Notes: generated from the letters alone by a model not told the origin. DNA of 64,000 nucleotides from Aquitalea palustris (GCF_003693445.1 NZ_RFAR01000043.1:62001-126000), one strand, 5' to 3'; counted from the stretch's first letter, positions 8,585-17,978 are shown. Translations and numbers: made by a program.

Positions 8585-10734
8585 GCCAAAACACATATCG
8601 CTACGGTGATAATATCGCCATCCGCTCATGGCGCTTGTTCAATTTGCCGGGGTTGGAAACACTGCTACAGCGCCCTTGTCATTGGTACCCTCTGGGTTGC
8701 TACCACAAGCCAAAGCAGCGCATCTGGGCAGGCTGGGGGCATAAACCGGCAACTAAGTCGCTACGCCGGCATGCCCAGTACAGTGATGGGCTCTATCTGG
8801 CACTGGAGGACGGTTTCATCCGCTCACTGGGACTGGGTGTGCAGGGTTCCCCCCCCTGGTCCATCGTGGTGGATGATCTTGGTATTTACTATGACGCCAG
8901 CCAACCGTCCCGGCTGGAGGTTCTGATCAGGCAATTGATCGCCGACGGCGTGAGCACTGCCGAGCCGGAACGACAAGTGGCCGCACAAGCTCTGCTAGAT
9001 GATGCCGGCCGTGGCATAGACTTGTTAATGGCTTACCGCTTATCCAAATACAACCACGCACCAGACTTCGCACCACCAAAGGCCTGGCAGCACGATGCGG
9101 TACTGGTGGTCGATCAGACCGTGGGCGATATGTCCGTACTTTATGGCAATGCTGATGCCGACACTTTCCGGCAAATGTTGCGTGCCGCCATGCAGGAAAA
9201 CCCGACCAAGCAGATCTGGGTAAAAACACATCCAGATGTATTGTGCGGCAAGAAGCAGGGCTATCTTACCCGGCTAGTCGGAATGGAGGAGCGCGTAAAG
9301 CTGCTAGGCGTTGATGCCAACCCACTTACGCTACTGCCACATGTTTCGCAGGTTTACACCGTCTGTTCCCAACTGGGCTTTGAAGCCCTGCTATGTGGAA
9401 AACCAGTCATTACCTTCGGCCAACCTTGGTACGCCGGCTGGGGTCTGAGCGATGATCGTCATTCTTTGGCTGCCGATCTGGCCCAACGACGGGGAGCGGC
9501 AACGCTGCAGCAATTGTTCGCTGCAGCCTATCTGCAATACTGCCGGTACCTGCATCCGGGCAGCGGAGGACCAGGCACGCTGTTCGATGTCATTCAACAC
9601 CTGCGTCGCCAGAAAACTATCAATGATCGCCTACGCGGGGAATTGGTCTGCATCGGCATGAGCTGGTGGAAGCGGGCAGTGCTTACACCCTTTTTGCAAT
9701 TGCCTTCCTGCAAGCTGCGCTTTGTGGGCTCTGCCACGGCACTGCGACACTCTTCCGCTACGCCGGTACGCAAGATTGCCCTATGGGGCAGCGGCCAGCC
9801 CGCTGCACTGCAATTGGCACAAGAGCGGGGCTGGCCGGTGCTGCGGATAGAAGATGGCTTCATCCGCTCAGTGGGTTTGGGTTCGAACCTGACTCCGCCC
9901 CTATCACTGGTACTGGATGATGAAGGCATTTATTTCGACCCGCGTCAGCCCTCTCGCCTGGAAACACTACTGGCTACACAGCAGTTTGAAGACATGGATC
10001 TGGTAGAAGCAGAAGCACTACGGGCACAACTGCTCGGCGCCGGGCTAGGCAAATACAATGTTGGTCAGGATGCATTACAGCTCCCCCTACCCAGGCCCGC
10101 TGTCGTCATTCTGGTGGTAGGGCAAGTGGAAGACGATGCCTCGATTCTTACCGGCTCACCATGGATACATACTAATCTTGATCTGCTCAAAGCGGTACGG
10201 CGGGCATACCCAACAGCGTTCATCGTTTACAAACCACATCCCGATGTAGTCAGTGGCAACCGCATTGGCAGCATCGCGACTGAAGACAGCGCCGGCTTGG
10301 CTGACATGGTCACGACACAGTGCGATATGCATCTCTGTTTACAACAGGTGGACGAAGTACACACCATGACCTCGCTCACGGGTTTTGAAGCATTGCTGCG
10401 CGGCAAGCATGTGGTTTGCTACGGTCTGCCTTTTTATGCCGGGTGGGGTCTGACTGAGGATGTGTTTGCCCATGTTCCACTGGCAAGTGGCGCGATTCAT
10501 CCAGCCTGGAAACGTCGCTCCAGACGCCTGGTACTGAAGGAGTTGATTGCCGCCAGCCTATTGCTCTATCCCTGTTATATCGATCCCGTCAGTGGTAATG
10601 CCATCTCAGCCAGCCAGGCAGCCACTCTGCTTTCCTGCCAGAAGGTCGACAAAACCACGACCCGCCTGCATGACAATTGGCTTTCCAAACAACTGGGCAA
10701 GCTACGCATGCTCTGGCGCAGTGTCATGCACTGA
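8581..10734 (+). CDS. kpsC: capsule poly-Kdo linker beta-Kdo transferase, dual domain (KpsC)
   Basis: Cytoplasmic retaining Kdo transferase that extends the poly-beta-Kdo linker on (lyso)phosphatidylglycerol, on which capsule chains are built. 717 residues made of two related halves, as in the KpsC family: the first has EDGFIRSLGLG near residue 77, a LDDLG-like segment, KTHPD and GFEALLCGKPVITFGQPWYAGWGL; the second repeats these as EDGFIRSVGLG near residue 423, SLVLDDEGIYFD, KPHPD and GFEALLRGKHVVCYGLPFYAGWGL. GC content returns to the high level of the export genes. ATG 8581 overlaps the acyltransferase stop. Confidence 0.97.
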   Translation: MSQNTYRYGDNIAIRSWRLFNLPGLETLLQRPCHWYPLGCYHKPKQRIWAGWGHKPATKSLRRHAQYSDGLYLALEDGFIRSLGLGVQGSPPWSIVVDDLGIYYDASQPSRLEVLIRQLIADGVSTAEPERQVAAQALLDDAGRGIDLLMAYRLSKYNHAPDFAPPKAWQHDAVLVVDQTVGDMSVLYGNADADTFRQMLRAAMQENPTKQIWVKTHPDVLCGKKQGYLTRLVGMEERVKLLGVDANPLTLLPHVSQVYTVCSQLGFEALLCGKPVITFGQPWYAGWGLSDDRHSLAADLAQRRGAATLQQLFAAAYLQYCRYLHPGSGGPGTLFDVIQHLRRQKTINDRLRGELVCIGMSWWKRAVLTPFLQLPSCKLRFVGSATALRHSSATPVRKIALWGSGQPAALQLAQERGWPVLRIEDGFIRSVGLGSNLTPPLSLVLDDEGIYFDPRQPSRLETLLATQQFEDMDLVEAEALRAQLLGAGLGKYNVGQDALQLPLPRPAVVILVVGQVEDDASILTGSPWIHTNLDLLKAVRRAYPTAFIVYKPHPDVVSGNRIGSIATEDSAGLADMVTTQCDMHLCLQQVDEVHTMTSLTGFEALLRGKHVVCYGLPFYAGWGLTEDVFAHVPLASGAIHPAWKRRSRRLVLKELIAASLLLYPCYIDPVSGNAISASQAATLLSCQKVDKTTTRLHDNWLSKQLGKLRMLWRSVMH

Positions 10735-10899
10735 CTAAGTGCCGGCATATCTTGCAGCTGACTGATGTCTATCGCCGTGCATCCAGGATATTTCCGGCAT
10801 GCCAACCAGTATCCGGTAACAGATTCATTCTGCATTTTCGGTTGTACTTAAGCTGCCAGAGGCAGCAAGACACATGTCACTGGCAAGGTATCCGAAACC
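10735..10899 (+). other. kpsC-kpsS spacer, no gene seen
   Basis: The only sizeable gap in the otherwise overlapping capsule block. It contains no convincing reading frame, terminator or repeat; it may carry an internal promoter for kpsS, but none is clear. Confidence 0.4.
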
Positions 10900-12291
10900 G
10901 TGCAGGAGCCGCATTTGCCGCCCAACAATTTATCACGATCCCGCCCGATGATACCGCCGGACTCCACCGGCACAGGATGGGAGACTTTTTCCTCACTTTC
11001 GGCAGCACATACTCCTGCACTACAAGCCCTGCTCAGACACAGGAGCATATTGCTGCTGCAAGGGCCAATGGGCATTTTCTTTTACCAGTTCAGTCGTTGG
11101 TTGCAACAACGCAAATACATGGTTTACCGCGTGTTATTCAATGGTGGTGACTGGCTTTTTTATCGGAGCGGGCAAGCAGAACATTACCGCGGCAAGCCCG
11201 AAGAGTTTGCCATCTGGCTACACGCCTACCTGGCCAAACGAGGCATCGAGGCCATCGTCTGCTTCGAAGACTGTCGCCAATATCACCAGGTCGCAGCGGC
11301 AATTGCTGAACAGTGCAATATGGCATTCTTTGTATTTGAAGAAGGCTACCTGCGCCCGGATTACATCACACTGGAACAAGACGGTGTAAATGCACGCTCA
11401 TCGCTAGCTAGATATTCCGATTTGCTGTCGACTCCTGTTCCAAACACACTTCTTCCGGCCAAACCGGTTAAAGCATCTTATTCGCGCATGGCGATGTCGG
11501 CGGTAGCGTATTACAGCGCCTGCTGGCTGTTGCATTGGCGCTATCCGCATTACATACACCACAAACCACTCCAACCAATACCTGAAGCATGGCGATGGAT
11601 ACGCTCTGGGCTGCGCAAAATGCTTTATGTTCTTACAGAATACCGGCTACGTAGGGACATGCTGAATCTGCGGCAGAACCGATTCTTTCTGGTCGCCCTG
11701 CAAGTATTCAATGATAGTCAGGTGCTGCATCACAGCAGCTACGATGATGTGCGCGAGTTCATTATCCAGATCATCACGTCCTTTGCCGGCCATGCAGCAC
11801 ACGATCACCACCTGCTGCTGAAACACCACCCGATGGATAGGGGGCACCGGCATTATCAGCAACTGATACAACAGGTCGCGCAACAGCAAGGCGTCAGCCA
11901 CCGTGTGCATTATCTGCATGATGCCCATCTGCCATCACTGCTCAAAGCCAGTCGAGGAGTAATTACCATCAACAGTACAGTCGGTCTGTCGGCCCTGTAT
12001 CACGGTAAACCAGTCATCACGCTGGGTAGCGCGCTGTATGACATAGCTGGGCTGACCGCGCAGTGCCCACTAGCTGCATTCTGGCAGTGCACGCCGACAC
12101 CAGATCCACAGCGCTATCAGCAGTTACGCCTATCATTGCTACACCATACCCAGCTCAATGGCTCTTTTTATGGTCAGTGCCACTGGATGGCTCCCCAGAC
12201 AGGCTCCGCCCCTGCATCATCTCGTCATCGTGTCAGATTCATTCTCACCATGCTGATGGTAATGGCCTGCCAGTTGCTGTGGCCGACCTGA
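10900..12291 (+). CDS. kpsS: capsule linker initiating beta-Kdo transferase (KpsS)
   Basis: Transfers the first Kdo to the lipid acceptor, after which KpsC elongates. The Capsule_synth domain is complete: ILLLQGPMGIFFYQF, FNGGDWLFY, FEEGYLRPDYITLEQDGVNA, NDSQVLHHSSYDDV, LKHHPMDRGH and NSTVGLSALYHGKPVI. Start is uncertain: GTG 10900 has AAGG about 11 bases upstream, while ATG 10948 has no clear Shine-Dalgarno but gives a length nearer to other KpsS proteins. The 3' end is overlapped by a minus-strand small gene (12217-12465). Last gene of the capsule locus; no kpsU is present, so CMP-Kdo must come from a housekeeping KdsB elsewhere. Confidence 0.95.
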   Translation: MQEPHLPPNNLSRSRPMIPPDSTGTGWETFSSLSAAHTPALQALLRHRSILLLQGPMGIFFYQFSRWLQQRKYMVYRVLFNGGDWLFYRSGQAEHYRGKPEEFAIWLHAYLAKRGIEAIVCFEDCRQYHQVAAAIAEQCNMAFFVFEEGYLRPDYITLEQDGVNARSSLARYSDLLSTPVPNTLLPAKPVKASYSRMAMSAVAYYSACWLLHWRYPHYIHHKPLQPIPEAWRWIRSGLRKMLYVLTEYRLRRDMLNLRQNRFFLVALQVFNDSQVLHHSSYDDVREFIIQIITSFAGHAAHDHHLLLKHHPMDRGHRHYQQLIQQVAQQQGVSHRVHYLHDAHLPSLLKASRGVITINSTVGLSALYHGKPVITLGSALYDIAGLTAQCPLAAFWQCTPTPDPQRYQQLRLSLLHHTQLNGSFYGQCHWMAPQTGSAPASSRHRVRFILTMLMVMACQLLWPT

Positions 12292-12465
12292 AACCTGCGC
12301 ATGCCAGGCACAGCAGCGCATGGCCGGGGTTTCGCTGTTGAAGCGGGCCAGCCAGTAGCCGACGCGCCGCCAGCAGCGGCGCTCGTGTCGAATGAAACGC
12401 AGCAGGGCATGGCCCCAACTGTCGGGCTCCGGGGATGTGGCGTTTGCATGGTGCTGACAGAACAT
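12217..12465 (-). CDS. small Cys/His-rich protein of unknown function, antisense overlap with kpsS end
   Basis: An 82-residue frame beginning MFCQHHANATSPEPD and rich in His, Cys, Trp and Arg (for example RHERRCWRRVGYWLARF and MRCCAWHAQ). The ATG at 12463-12465 is preceded by a strong Shine-Dalgarno (AGGAG six bases upstream), the main support for its being a gene. The last 75 bp run antisense to the 3' end of kpsS. It lies just downstream of the purD terminator, so it would need its own promoter. I do not recognise a family; cysteine/histidine content could mean metal binding. It may be spurious. Confidence 0.5.
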   Translation of the reverse strand: MFCQHHANATSPEPDSWGHALLRFIRHERRCWRRVGYWLARFNSETPAMRCCAWHAQVSGRPQQLAGHYHQHGENESDTMTR

Positions 12466-12562
12466 TTTTTTCTCCTGGACACAGGCGGCTTCGATGAAAA
12501 AAATATAGCCCCGGGCCGGTGAATATCCTGTCAAGAGATGGCTGTCTCCTATAAAAAAGTCG

Positions 12563-12593
12563 CAAAAAAAACGGCAGCCTTGCGGATGCCGTT
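12563..12593 (-). terminator. Rho-independent terminator of purD
   Basis: On the minus strand a 7-bp stem AACGGCA/TGCCGTT with a 10-nt loop is followed by eight T residues. It sits 27 bp past the purD stop. Confidence 0.9.
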
Positions 12594-12619
12594 CACTGGA
12601 TGGCGCGGATGAGTTGCGC

Positions 12620-13897
12620 TTATTTGGGCCGGTTGATGGCCTTGCTGCCAATGTCACGACGCAGCTGGCAACCATCGAAATGGATGGCATCGGCCACGGT
12701 ATAGGCCTTGGCCTGTGCCATCTTGACACTGTCCCCCAGGCCCACCGCACACAGCACGCGGCCGCCATTGCTCACCACCTGCTTGCTGTCGTTAAAGGTG
12801 GTTCCGGCATGGAACACCATGCTGTCGGCGGTTTCGGCCGGCAAGCCGCTGATGACATCGCCCTTGCGCGGTGCTTCGGGGTAGCCGGCGGCAGCCAGTA
12901 CCACACCCAGCGCCACACGGCGGTCCCATTCAGCTTCGACCTGATCGAGCTTGCCGTTGACACCGGCCTCCAGGAGCACGGTGAAGTCGGACTTCAGGCG
13001 CGCCATGATGGGCTGGGTTTCCGGGTCGCCAAAGCGGCAGTTGAATTCGATGGTAAACGGGTTGCCGTCCTTGTCTATCATCAGCCCGGCATACAGGAAG
13101 CCGGTATAGCTGTGGCCATCCTTTTTCATGCCTTGCACCGTCGGCAGGATGATTTCGCGCATCACGCGGTTGTGTACCTGCGGAGTCACCACCGGTGCCG
13201 GGCTATACGCACCCATGCCGCCGGTATTCGGGCCAAGGTCGTCGTCCAGCAGGCGCTTGTGATCCTGGCTGGTGGCCATCGGCAGCACGTGATCGCCATC
13301 CACCATGACGATGAAGCTGGCTTCTTCGCCCTGCAGGAAGTCTTCGATCACCACGCGCGCACCGGCACTGCCCATCTTGTTGCCGACCAGCATGTCGTCG
13401 ATGGCGGCGTGCGCTTCTTCCAGCGTCAATGCCACCACCACACCCTTGCCGGCAGCCAGGCCATCGGCCTTGATCACGATGGGCGCACCCTTGCCATCGA
13501 CATAGGCATGCGCCTCGCCAGCCTCGGTGAAGGTCTGGTAGCCGGCAGTGGGAATGCCATGGCGCTGCATGAAGGCCTTGGCGAAGTCCTTGGAGCTTTC
13601 CAGTTGGGCGCAATACTGGGTGGGGCCGAAGATTTTCAGGCCGGCAGCACGGAAAGCATCCACCACACCGGCGGCCAGCGGGGCTTCCGGGCCGACCACG
13701 GTCAGCTGGATGTCTTCGCTGCGGGCAAAAGCGACCAGTTCTTCATTGCTGGTGAGCTGGACATTGGTGAGATTGGGGTCGAGCGCGGTGCCGGCATTGC
13801 CCGGTGCCACAAACACCTTGGAGACGCGGCTGGACTTGGCGATGCGCCAGGCCAGCGCGTGTTCGCGGCCACCAGAGCCGATTACCAACACTTTCAT
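12620..13897 (-). CDS. purD: phosphoribosylamine--glycine ligase (GAR synthetase, PurD)
   Basis: ATP-grasp ligase joining glycine to 5-phosphoribosylamine in de novo purine synthesis. 425 residues, usual size. N-terminal MKVLVIGSGGREHALAW, the ATP-grasp segments IVIKADGLAAGKGVVVA and LQGEEASFIVMVDG, the family signature LGPNTGGMGAYSPAP, and the FNCRFGDPETQ metal-site motif are all present. Start at 13897 because the family N terminus begins at that Met; a 17-residue upstream extension is possible but unlikely. Transcribed with the unknown gene at 13976-14830 and purH upstream, in a purine cluster, and ended by a strong terminator. Confidence 0.97.
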   Translation of the reverse strand: MKVLVIGSGGREHALAWRIAKSSRVSKVFVAPGNAGTALDPNLTNVQLTSNEELVAFARSEDIQLTVVGPEAPLAAGVVDAFRAAGLKIFGPTQYCAQLESSKDFAKAFMQRHGIPTAGYQTFTEAGEAHAYVDGKGAPIVIKADGLAAGKGVVVALTLEEAHAAIDDMLVGNKMGSAGARVVIEDFLQGEEASFIVMVDGDHVLPMATSQDHKRLLDDDLGPNTGGMGAYSPAPVVTPQVHNRVMREIILPTVQGMKKDGHSYTGFLYAGLMIDKDGNPFTIEFNCRFGDPETQPIMARLKSDFTVLLEAGVNGKLDQVEAEWDRRVALGVVLAAAGYPEAPRKGDVISGLPAETADSMVFHAGTTFNDSKQVVSNGGRVLCAVGLGDSVKMAQAKAYTVADAIHFDGCQLRRDIGSKAINRPK

Positions 13898-13975
13898 CTT
13901 GCGAGATCCTTCATCGTTGGGCGACAGGCTTGTTGCCGTCGCCGGCATTGTGCCGCAGCCATGGTGGGACTACGG

Positions 13976-14830
13976 TCAGAATTGTACATTCAAGCTGGGG
14001 GGAAACGGGTAGTTTCCACTGTTTGCATCCGGCAGCAACTGGCGCTGGCCGCTGACCGGCTTGCCGTCGATGCGGCCCTGCCAGCGGATGTCCAGCGGGT
14101 AGAAACGGCCAACCGGCTGGCCGGCTTGCTGTAGCAGCTGCCAGTGCACCTGCAGATCGGTCAGCGCCGGGCAGCCGGCAGCGCCGTCATCGGCACAGAC
14201 ACCCTTGTTGTCGGCCTGCTCGGTCAGACGGCCCATGCTGCGGATGTCGCTGGCCGTGGCATGGAAAAACTCCACCGTGCTGGCGGTATAGCCTTGCTGC
14301 ACATAGCCGCTTTGCAGGACCCAGCCCCACTCCTGCGGCCCCAGTTGCACCACCCGGGCAGCAGCGGCCATGCCGTTGGTCCCCATTTCCAGCTGTTTTT
14401 CGGTTTGCAGCACGAACTGGCCATCTTGCAATACAAAGCACAACAGCCGGCTGATGCCGGAGGCGGCAAAGCTGTCCATGCCCTCGCCGGCCGAATCTGC
14501 CGTATCTGCCACAAAGGTGCTCAGCAACAGCTGGCGGCCCTGGCCATCTCGCACCAGCTGCAAGGGGCCAAACACGCCGACAAACGGCCCCGGACTATTG
14601 CTGGCCTGCGCCTGCAGCTTCCACTGGCCCGGTTTGGGCCCGGCCTGCATGCCCTGGCTGCTGCGATAGACCGCCACGGCCTGTTCGGCCAGCCGGTTCA
14701 GGTCCGGCGCACGCACCACGCTGGCAGGGGTCACCACCGGGGTAGTCGCCGGCAGCTCCAGCCAGACAATGCCGGCGGCCAGGCCGACGATCAGCACAAT
14801 CAGCAGCATGATCCTGTTGGTCTTGTTCAC
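13976..14830 (-). CDS. single-pass membrane-anchored protein of unknown function between purH and purD
   Basis: 284 residues with an N-terminal membrane segment (IMLLIVLIVGLAAGIVWLEL) right after a KTNR stretch, followed by an extracytoplasmic region of about 255 residues without a motif I recognise. Two cysteines in GVCADDGAAGCPAL could form a disulfide. The GTG start at 14830 has GGAG in good position; the longer frame to 14902 would overlap the purH end. It sits 75 bp downstream of purH and 78 bp upstream of purD, on the same strand, so it is probably co-transcribed. No purine-related function is evident from the sequence. Confidence 0.7.
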   Translation of the reverse strand: MNKTNRIMLLIVLIVGLAAGIVWLELPATTPVVTPASVVRAPDLNRLAEQAVAVYRSSQGMQAGPKPGQWKLQAQASNSPGPFVGVFGPLQLVRDGQGRQLLLSTFVADTADSAGEGMDSFAASGISRLLCFVLQDGQFVLQTEKQLEMGTNGMAAAARVVQLGPQEWGWVLQSGYVQQGYTASTVEFFHATASDIRSMGRLTEQADNKGVCADDGAAGCPALTDLQVHWQLLQQAGQPVGRFYPLDIRWQGRIDGKPVSGQRQLLPDANSGNYPFPPSLNVQF

Positions 14831-14905
14831 GGGGTCTCCGCCAGGCGCTGGCGCAATAGGGCACTGCGCTCCCCGCCGCCAAGGCAGCGGGGAGGCGGGC
14901 ACGGC

Positions 14906-16483
14906 TTAGTGACGGAAATGACGCACGCCGGTCAGCACCATGGCGATGCCATGCTCGTCGGCGGCGGCGAACACTTCTTCGTCACGCATGGAGCCACCCG
15001 GCTGGATGATGGCCTTGATGCCCTGCTCGGCGATCACGTCGATGCCGTCGCGGAAGGGGAAGAAAGCATCGCTGGAAGCCACGGCACCTTGCAGGCTCAA
15101 ACCGGCATCCTGTGCCTTGCGGGCGGCGATACGGGTGGAATCCACGCGGCTCATCTGGCCGGCGCCGATGCCGACAGTCTGGCCCTTATTGCAGAACACG
15201 ATGGCATTGGACTTGACGAACTTGGCCACGCGCCAGGCGAACAGCAGGTCGGACAATTCTTGCGGAGTCGGTTGACGCTTGGTCACCACGCGCAATTCGT
15301 CCAGCGCCACATTGCGGATGTCTGGGGTTTGTACCAGCACACCGCCGCCCACGCGCTTCAGTTCGAAACGGTTGGCACCGGCTTCCAGCGGAATTTCCAG
15401 TACGCGCACGTTTTTCTTGGCGGCGATGATGGCCTTGGCTTCTTCGGTGAAGGACGGGGCGATCAGCACTTCCAGGAACTGGCCGGTTACCGCTTCCACG
15501 GTTTCGGCATCCACCGGACGGTTGAAGGCGATGATGCCGCCAAAGGCGCTGGTGGTATCGGTGGCGAAGGCCAGACGATAGGCGCTCAGGGTGTCACCGG
15601 CCACGGCCACGCCGCAGGGGTTGGCATGCTTGACGATGACGCAGGCGGTTTGGTCGAAGGTCTTGACGGCTTCCCAGGCGGCATCGGCGTCCGCGATATT
15701 GTTGTAGGACAGTTCCTTGCCCTGCAGCTGGCGGTAGCCGGAGATGGTGCCGGCGGCCGGGTCCAGATCGCGGTAGAAGGCGGCGGACTGGTGCGGGTTT
15801 TCGCCGTAGCGCATGTCCTGGACCTTGACGAACTGGGCATTCAGGCGGTTCGGGAAGGCCACGCGTTCCGGCTTGCCGCTTACCACGCCATCGGCCAGGC
15901 TGGTCAGGTAGTTGGAAATGGCACCGTCGTAAGCGGCGGTGTGGGTGAAGGCCTTCTTGGCCAGCTCGAAACGGGTGGTCTTGGCCAGCTTGCCGTCATT
16001 GGCTTGCAGCTCGGCAGTCAGCGCGGCGTAGTCGGCGGCATCGGTGACGATGGCGACATGGGCCCAGTTTTTGGCAGCGGAGCGCACCATGGTCGGGCCG
16101 CCGATATCGATGTTCTCGATGGCGTCTTCCAGCACACAGTCCGGATTGGCGATGGTGGCTTCAAACGGGTAGAGGTTGACACATACCAGGTCGATATTGC
16201 CGATATCGTATTCGGCCATCTTGGCCACGTGTTCCGGCAGGTCGCGACGACCCAGGATGCCGCCGTGCACCTTGGGATGCAGGGTCTTCACGCGGCCATC
16301 CAGCATTTCCGGGAAGCCGGTGTAGTCGGATACTTCGGTCACCGGCACGCCGTTATCGGCCAGCAGTTTGGCGGTGCCGCCGGTAGACAGGATGTGCACG
16401 CCCAGTTTGGCCAGTTCCCGTGCGAATTCCAGAACACCGGTCTTGTCGGAGACGCTGATCAGCGCGCGTTCGATTTTGGTCAT
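14906..16483 (-). CDS. purH: bifunctional AICAR formyltransferase / IMP cyclohydrolase (PurH)
   Basis: Catalyses the last two steps of de novo IMP synthesis. 525 residues: an N-terminal MGS-like IMP cyclohydrolase domain ([42 protein letters not shown]) and a C-terminal AICAR transformylase domain ([61 protein letters not shown]). The KHANPCG catalytic loop is intact. ATG 16481-16483 is directly preceded by a short leader with two possible hairpins. Confidence 0.97.
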   Translation of the reverse strand: MTKIERALISVSDKTGVLEFARELAKLGVHILSTGGTAKLLADNGVPVTEVSDYTGFPEMLDGRVKTLHPKVHGGILGRRDLPEHVAKMAEYDIGNIDLVCVNLYPFEATIANPDCVLEDAIENIDIGGPTMVRSAAKNWAHVAIVTDAADYAALTAELQANDGKLAKTTRFELAKKAFTHTAAYDGAISNYLTSLADGVVSGKPERVAFPNRLNAQFVKVQDMRYGENPHQSAAFYRDLDPAAGTISGYRQLQGKELSYNNIADADAAWEAVKTFDQTACVIVKHANPCGVAVAGDTLSAYRLAFATDTTSAFGGIIAFNRPVDAETVEAVTGQFLEVLIAPSFTEEAKAIIAAKKNVRVLEIPLEAGANRFELKRVGGGVLVQTPDIRNVALDELRVVTKRQPTPQELSDLLFAWRVAKFVKSNAIVFCNKGQTVGIGAGQMSRVDSTRIAARKAQDAGLSLQGAVASSDAFFPFRDGIDVIAEQGIKAIIQPGGSMRDEEVFAAADEHGIAMVLTGVRHFRH

Positions 16484-16510
16484 GTTTCTCTACCACCTTG
16501 GCTAATGAAT

Positions 16511-16552
16511 GAAAAAAACTGGTCAAGCTTGGACCTGATGCCCGCATCAGGT
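16511..16552 (-). promoter_or_regulatory. hairpin and T-tract in the purH leader
   Basis: On the minus strand a perfect 9-bp stem GACCTGATG/CATCAGGTC (16532-16540, 16544-16552) is followed 13 nt later by seven T residues (16512-16518), 28 bp before the purH ATG. The distance between stem and T-run is too long for a standard terminator; a weaker GGTC/GACC stem can form next to the T-run. It may be a leader regulatory structure, or merely an upstream operator. Confidence 0.4.
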
Positions 16553-16584
16553 CTGGTCGGGTATGTCCTGCCTTGGCGGCAGGC

Positions 16585-16624
16585 ACAAAAAAACCGGCCA
16601 TCCTGTGTGGGGTATGGCCGGTTT
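16585..16624 (-). terminator. Rho-independent terminator of dusB-fis
   Basis: On the minus strand a long stem (AAACCGGCCAT pairing with ATGGCCGGTTT) with a CCCCACACAGG-type loop runs into a seven-T tract, just downstream of the fis stop. Confidence 0.92.
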
Positions 16625-16628
16625 ATCT

Positions 16629-16865
16629 TCATATCAAATCATACGACTTCATTTTTTTACGCAGGGTATTGCGATTGAGCCCCAGCAACTCGGCAGCCCG
16701 AGTCTGGTTGCCCTGGGTGTGTGTCAGCACCACCTCTATCAGTGGCTTTTCCACGCAGGCCAGCACCATGTCGTAGATGGAGGCGGGAATCTCGCCGTCC
16801 AGATCACGGAAATATTGTTCCATCGCCAGCCGTACCGACTGGGAAATATGTTCGTTGTTTTGCAT
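16629..16865 (-). CDS. fis: DNA-binding protein Fis
   Basis: Nucleoid-associated, growth-phase-dependent regulator. 78 residues, the short form usual in betaproteobacteria. The C-terminal helix-turn-helix is diagnostic (GNQTRAAELLGLNRNTLRKK), preceded by the dimerisation helices (SVRLAMEQYFRDLDG, DMVLACVEKPLIEVV). Start at Met 16865 (MQNNEHIS...); an upstream in-frame start would add 12 residues without similarity. Follows dusB by 93 bp, the conserved dusB-fis arrangement. Confidence 0.95.
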   Translation of the reverse strand: MQNNEHISQSVRLAMEQYFRDLDGEIPASIYDMVLACVEKPLIEVVLTHTQGNQTRAAELLGLNRNTLRKKMKSYDLI

Positions 16866-16958
16866 GTTTATTGTTCTGTCTTCAGCATTTCGTGTGAACA
16901 CTGCTGCTCCGCCCCGATGTCGGCCCCGGGCACCTTTACCGCCGTACTGCCCTGCCGG

Positions 16959-17978
16959 CTAGCCTGGCAGCGACTCCTGCGACAGGGAGTCATATTCCAG
17001 CCGCTCGGATTGCGCGGCCAACTGATCAAAGTAGCCGGCCACCGCCTGCCGTTGCGCGCCGGTGTCTTCCAGCTGGTACATCGCCTGGCGAAACTCGTTG
17101 GAGCCCCTCAGCCCCTTGGTGTACCAGGCAATATGCTTGCGTGCGATACGGCAGCCGGAGTATTCGCCATAAAACCCGTACAGATCATCCAGATGCTCCA
17201 GCATGATCTGGCTGATTTCACTCACCTGCGGTGGCGGCAACAGCTCGCCGGTGTCGAGGAAGTGCTGTATCTCGCGGAAAATCCACGGCCTGCCCTGCGC
17301 TGCCCGGCCTATCATCACCGCGTCGGCCCCGGTGTACTGCAACACCTGCTGCGCCTTGAGCGGGGTATCGATATCACCGTTGGCAATCAGCGGAATGCCG
17401 ATGCTGGCCTTGACCGCACGGATGGTGTCGTATTCGGCGTCTCCCCGGTACATGTCTTCCCGGGTGCGGCCATGCAAGGCCAGCGCGGCAATGCCGCAGT
17501 CTTCTGCCAGCTTGGCCACCCGCAGGGCATTACGGTGCTCTGGGCTCCAGCCGGTGCGGGTTTTCAGCGTAACCGGCACCTCCACCGCCCTGACCACCGC
17601 TTCCAGAATGCGTCCGACCAGCGCTTCGTCGCGCAAGAGCGCTGAACCAGCCGCCACATTGCACACCTTCTTGGCCGGACAACCCATATTGATGTCGATG
17701 ATCTGCGCACCCTGCTCGACATTGATGCGCGCGGCCTCGGCCATCTGCTGCGGGTCCGAACCGGCGATCTGCACCGAAATCGGCTCCACTTCGCCGGCAT
17801 GGTCAGCCCGGCGCAAGGTCTTGGCGGTAGCCCACAGCGATTTGTTGGAGGTAATCATCTCCGACACCGCCATGGCTGCGCCCATTTTCTTGCACAGCAT
17901 GCGAAACGGCCTGTCCGTCACACCGGCCATGGGTGCCACGATCAGCCGGTTTTTCAGGGTATGAGGACCAATGCGCAT
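16959..17978 (-). CDS. dusB: tRNA-dihydrouridine synthase B (DusB)
   Basis: FMN- and NADPH-dependent enzyme reducing uridines in the tRNA D-loop. 339 residues: VAPMAGVTDRPFR at the N terminus, DINMGCPAKKVCNVAAGSAL containing the catalytic Cys, TLKTRTGW, ALHGRTREDMY and PLIANGDIDTP for FMN phosphate binding, and ADAVMIGRAAQGRPWIF. This order and the fis neighbour identify DusB rather than DusA/C. A good promoter precedes it. Confidence 0.96.
   Translation of the reverse strand: MRIGPHTLKNRLIVAPMAGVTDRPFRMLCKKMGAAMAVSEMITSNKSLWATAKTLRRADHAGEVEPISVQIAGSDPQQMAEAARINVEQGAQIIDINMGCPAKKVCNVAAGSALLRDEALVGRILEAVVRAVEVPVTLKTRTGWSPEHRNALRVAKLAEDCGIAALALHGRTREDMYRGDAEYDTIRAVKASIGIPLIANGDIDTPLKAQQVLQYTGADAVMIGRAAQGRPWIFREIQHFLDTGELLPPPQVSEISQIMLEHLDDLYGFYGEYSGCRIARKHIAWYTKGLRGSNEFRQAMYQLEDTGAQRQAVAGYFDQLAAQSERLEYDSLSQESLPG

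Noticed and set aside
9840-9910. tRNA-like GGTTCGAACC string
   Set aside because: It lies inside kpsC in frame with a conserved Kdo-transferase motif and no cloverleaf can be drawn around it.
12466-12768. Upstream extension of the 82-residue minus-strand frame
   Set aside because: It runs through the purD terminator and into purD in another frame; the strong Shine-Dalgarno at 12465 marks the better start.
14144-16678. Plus-strand open frame of over 800 codons across purH
   Set aside because: Antisense shadow of purH with His/Gly-rich low-complexity translation and no recognisable motif.
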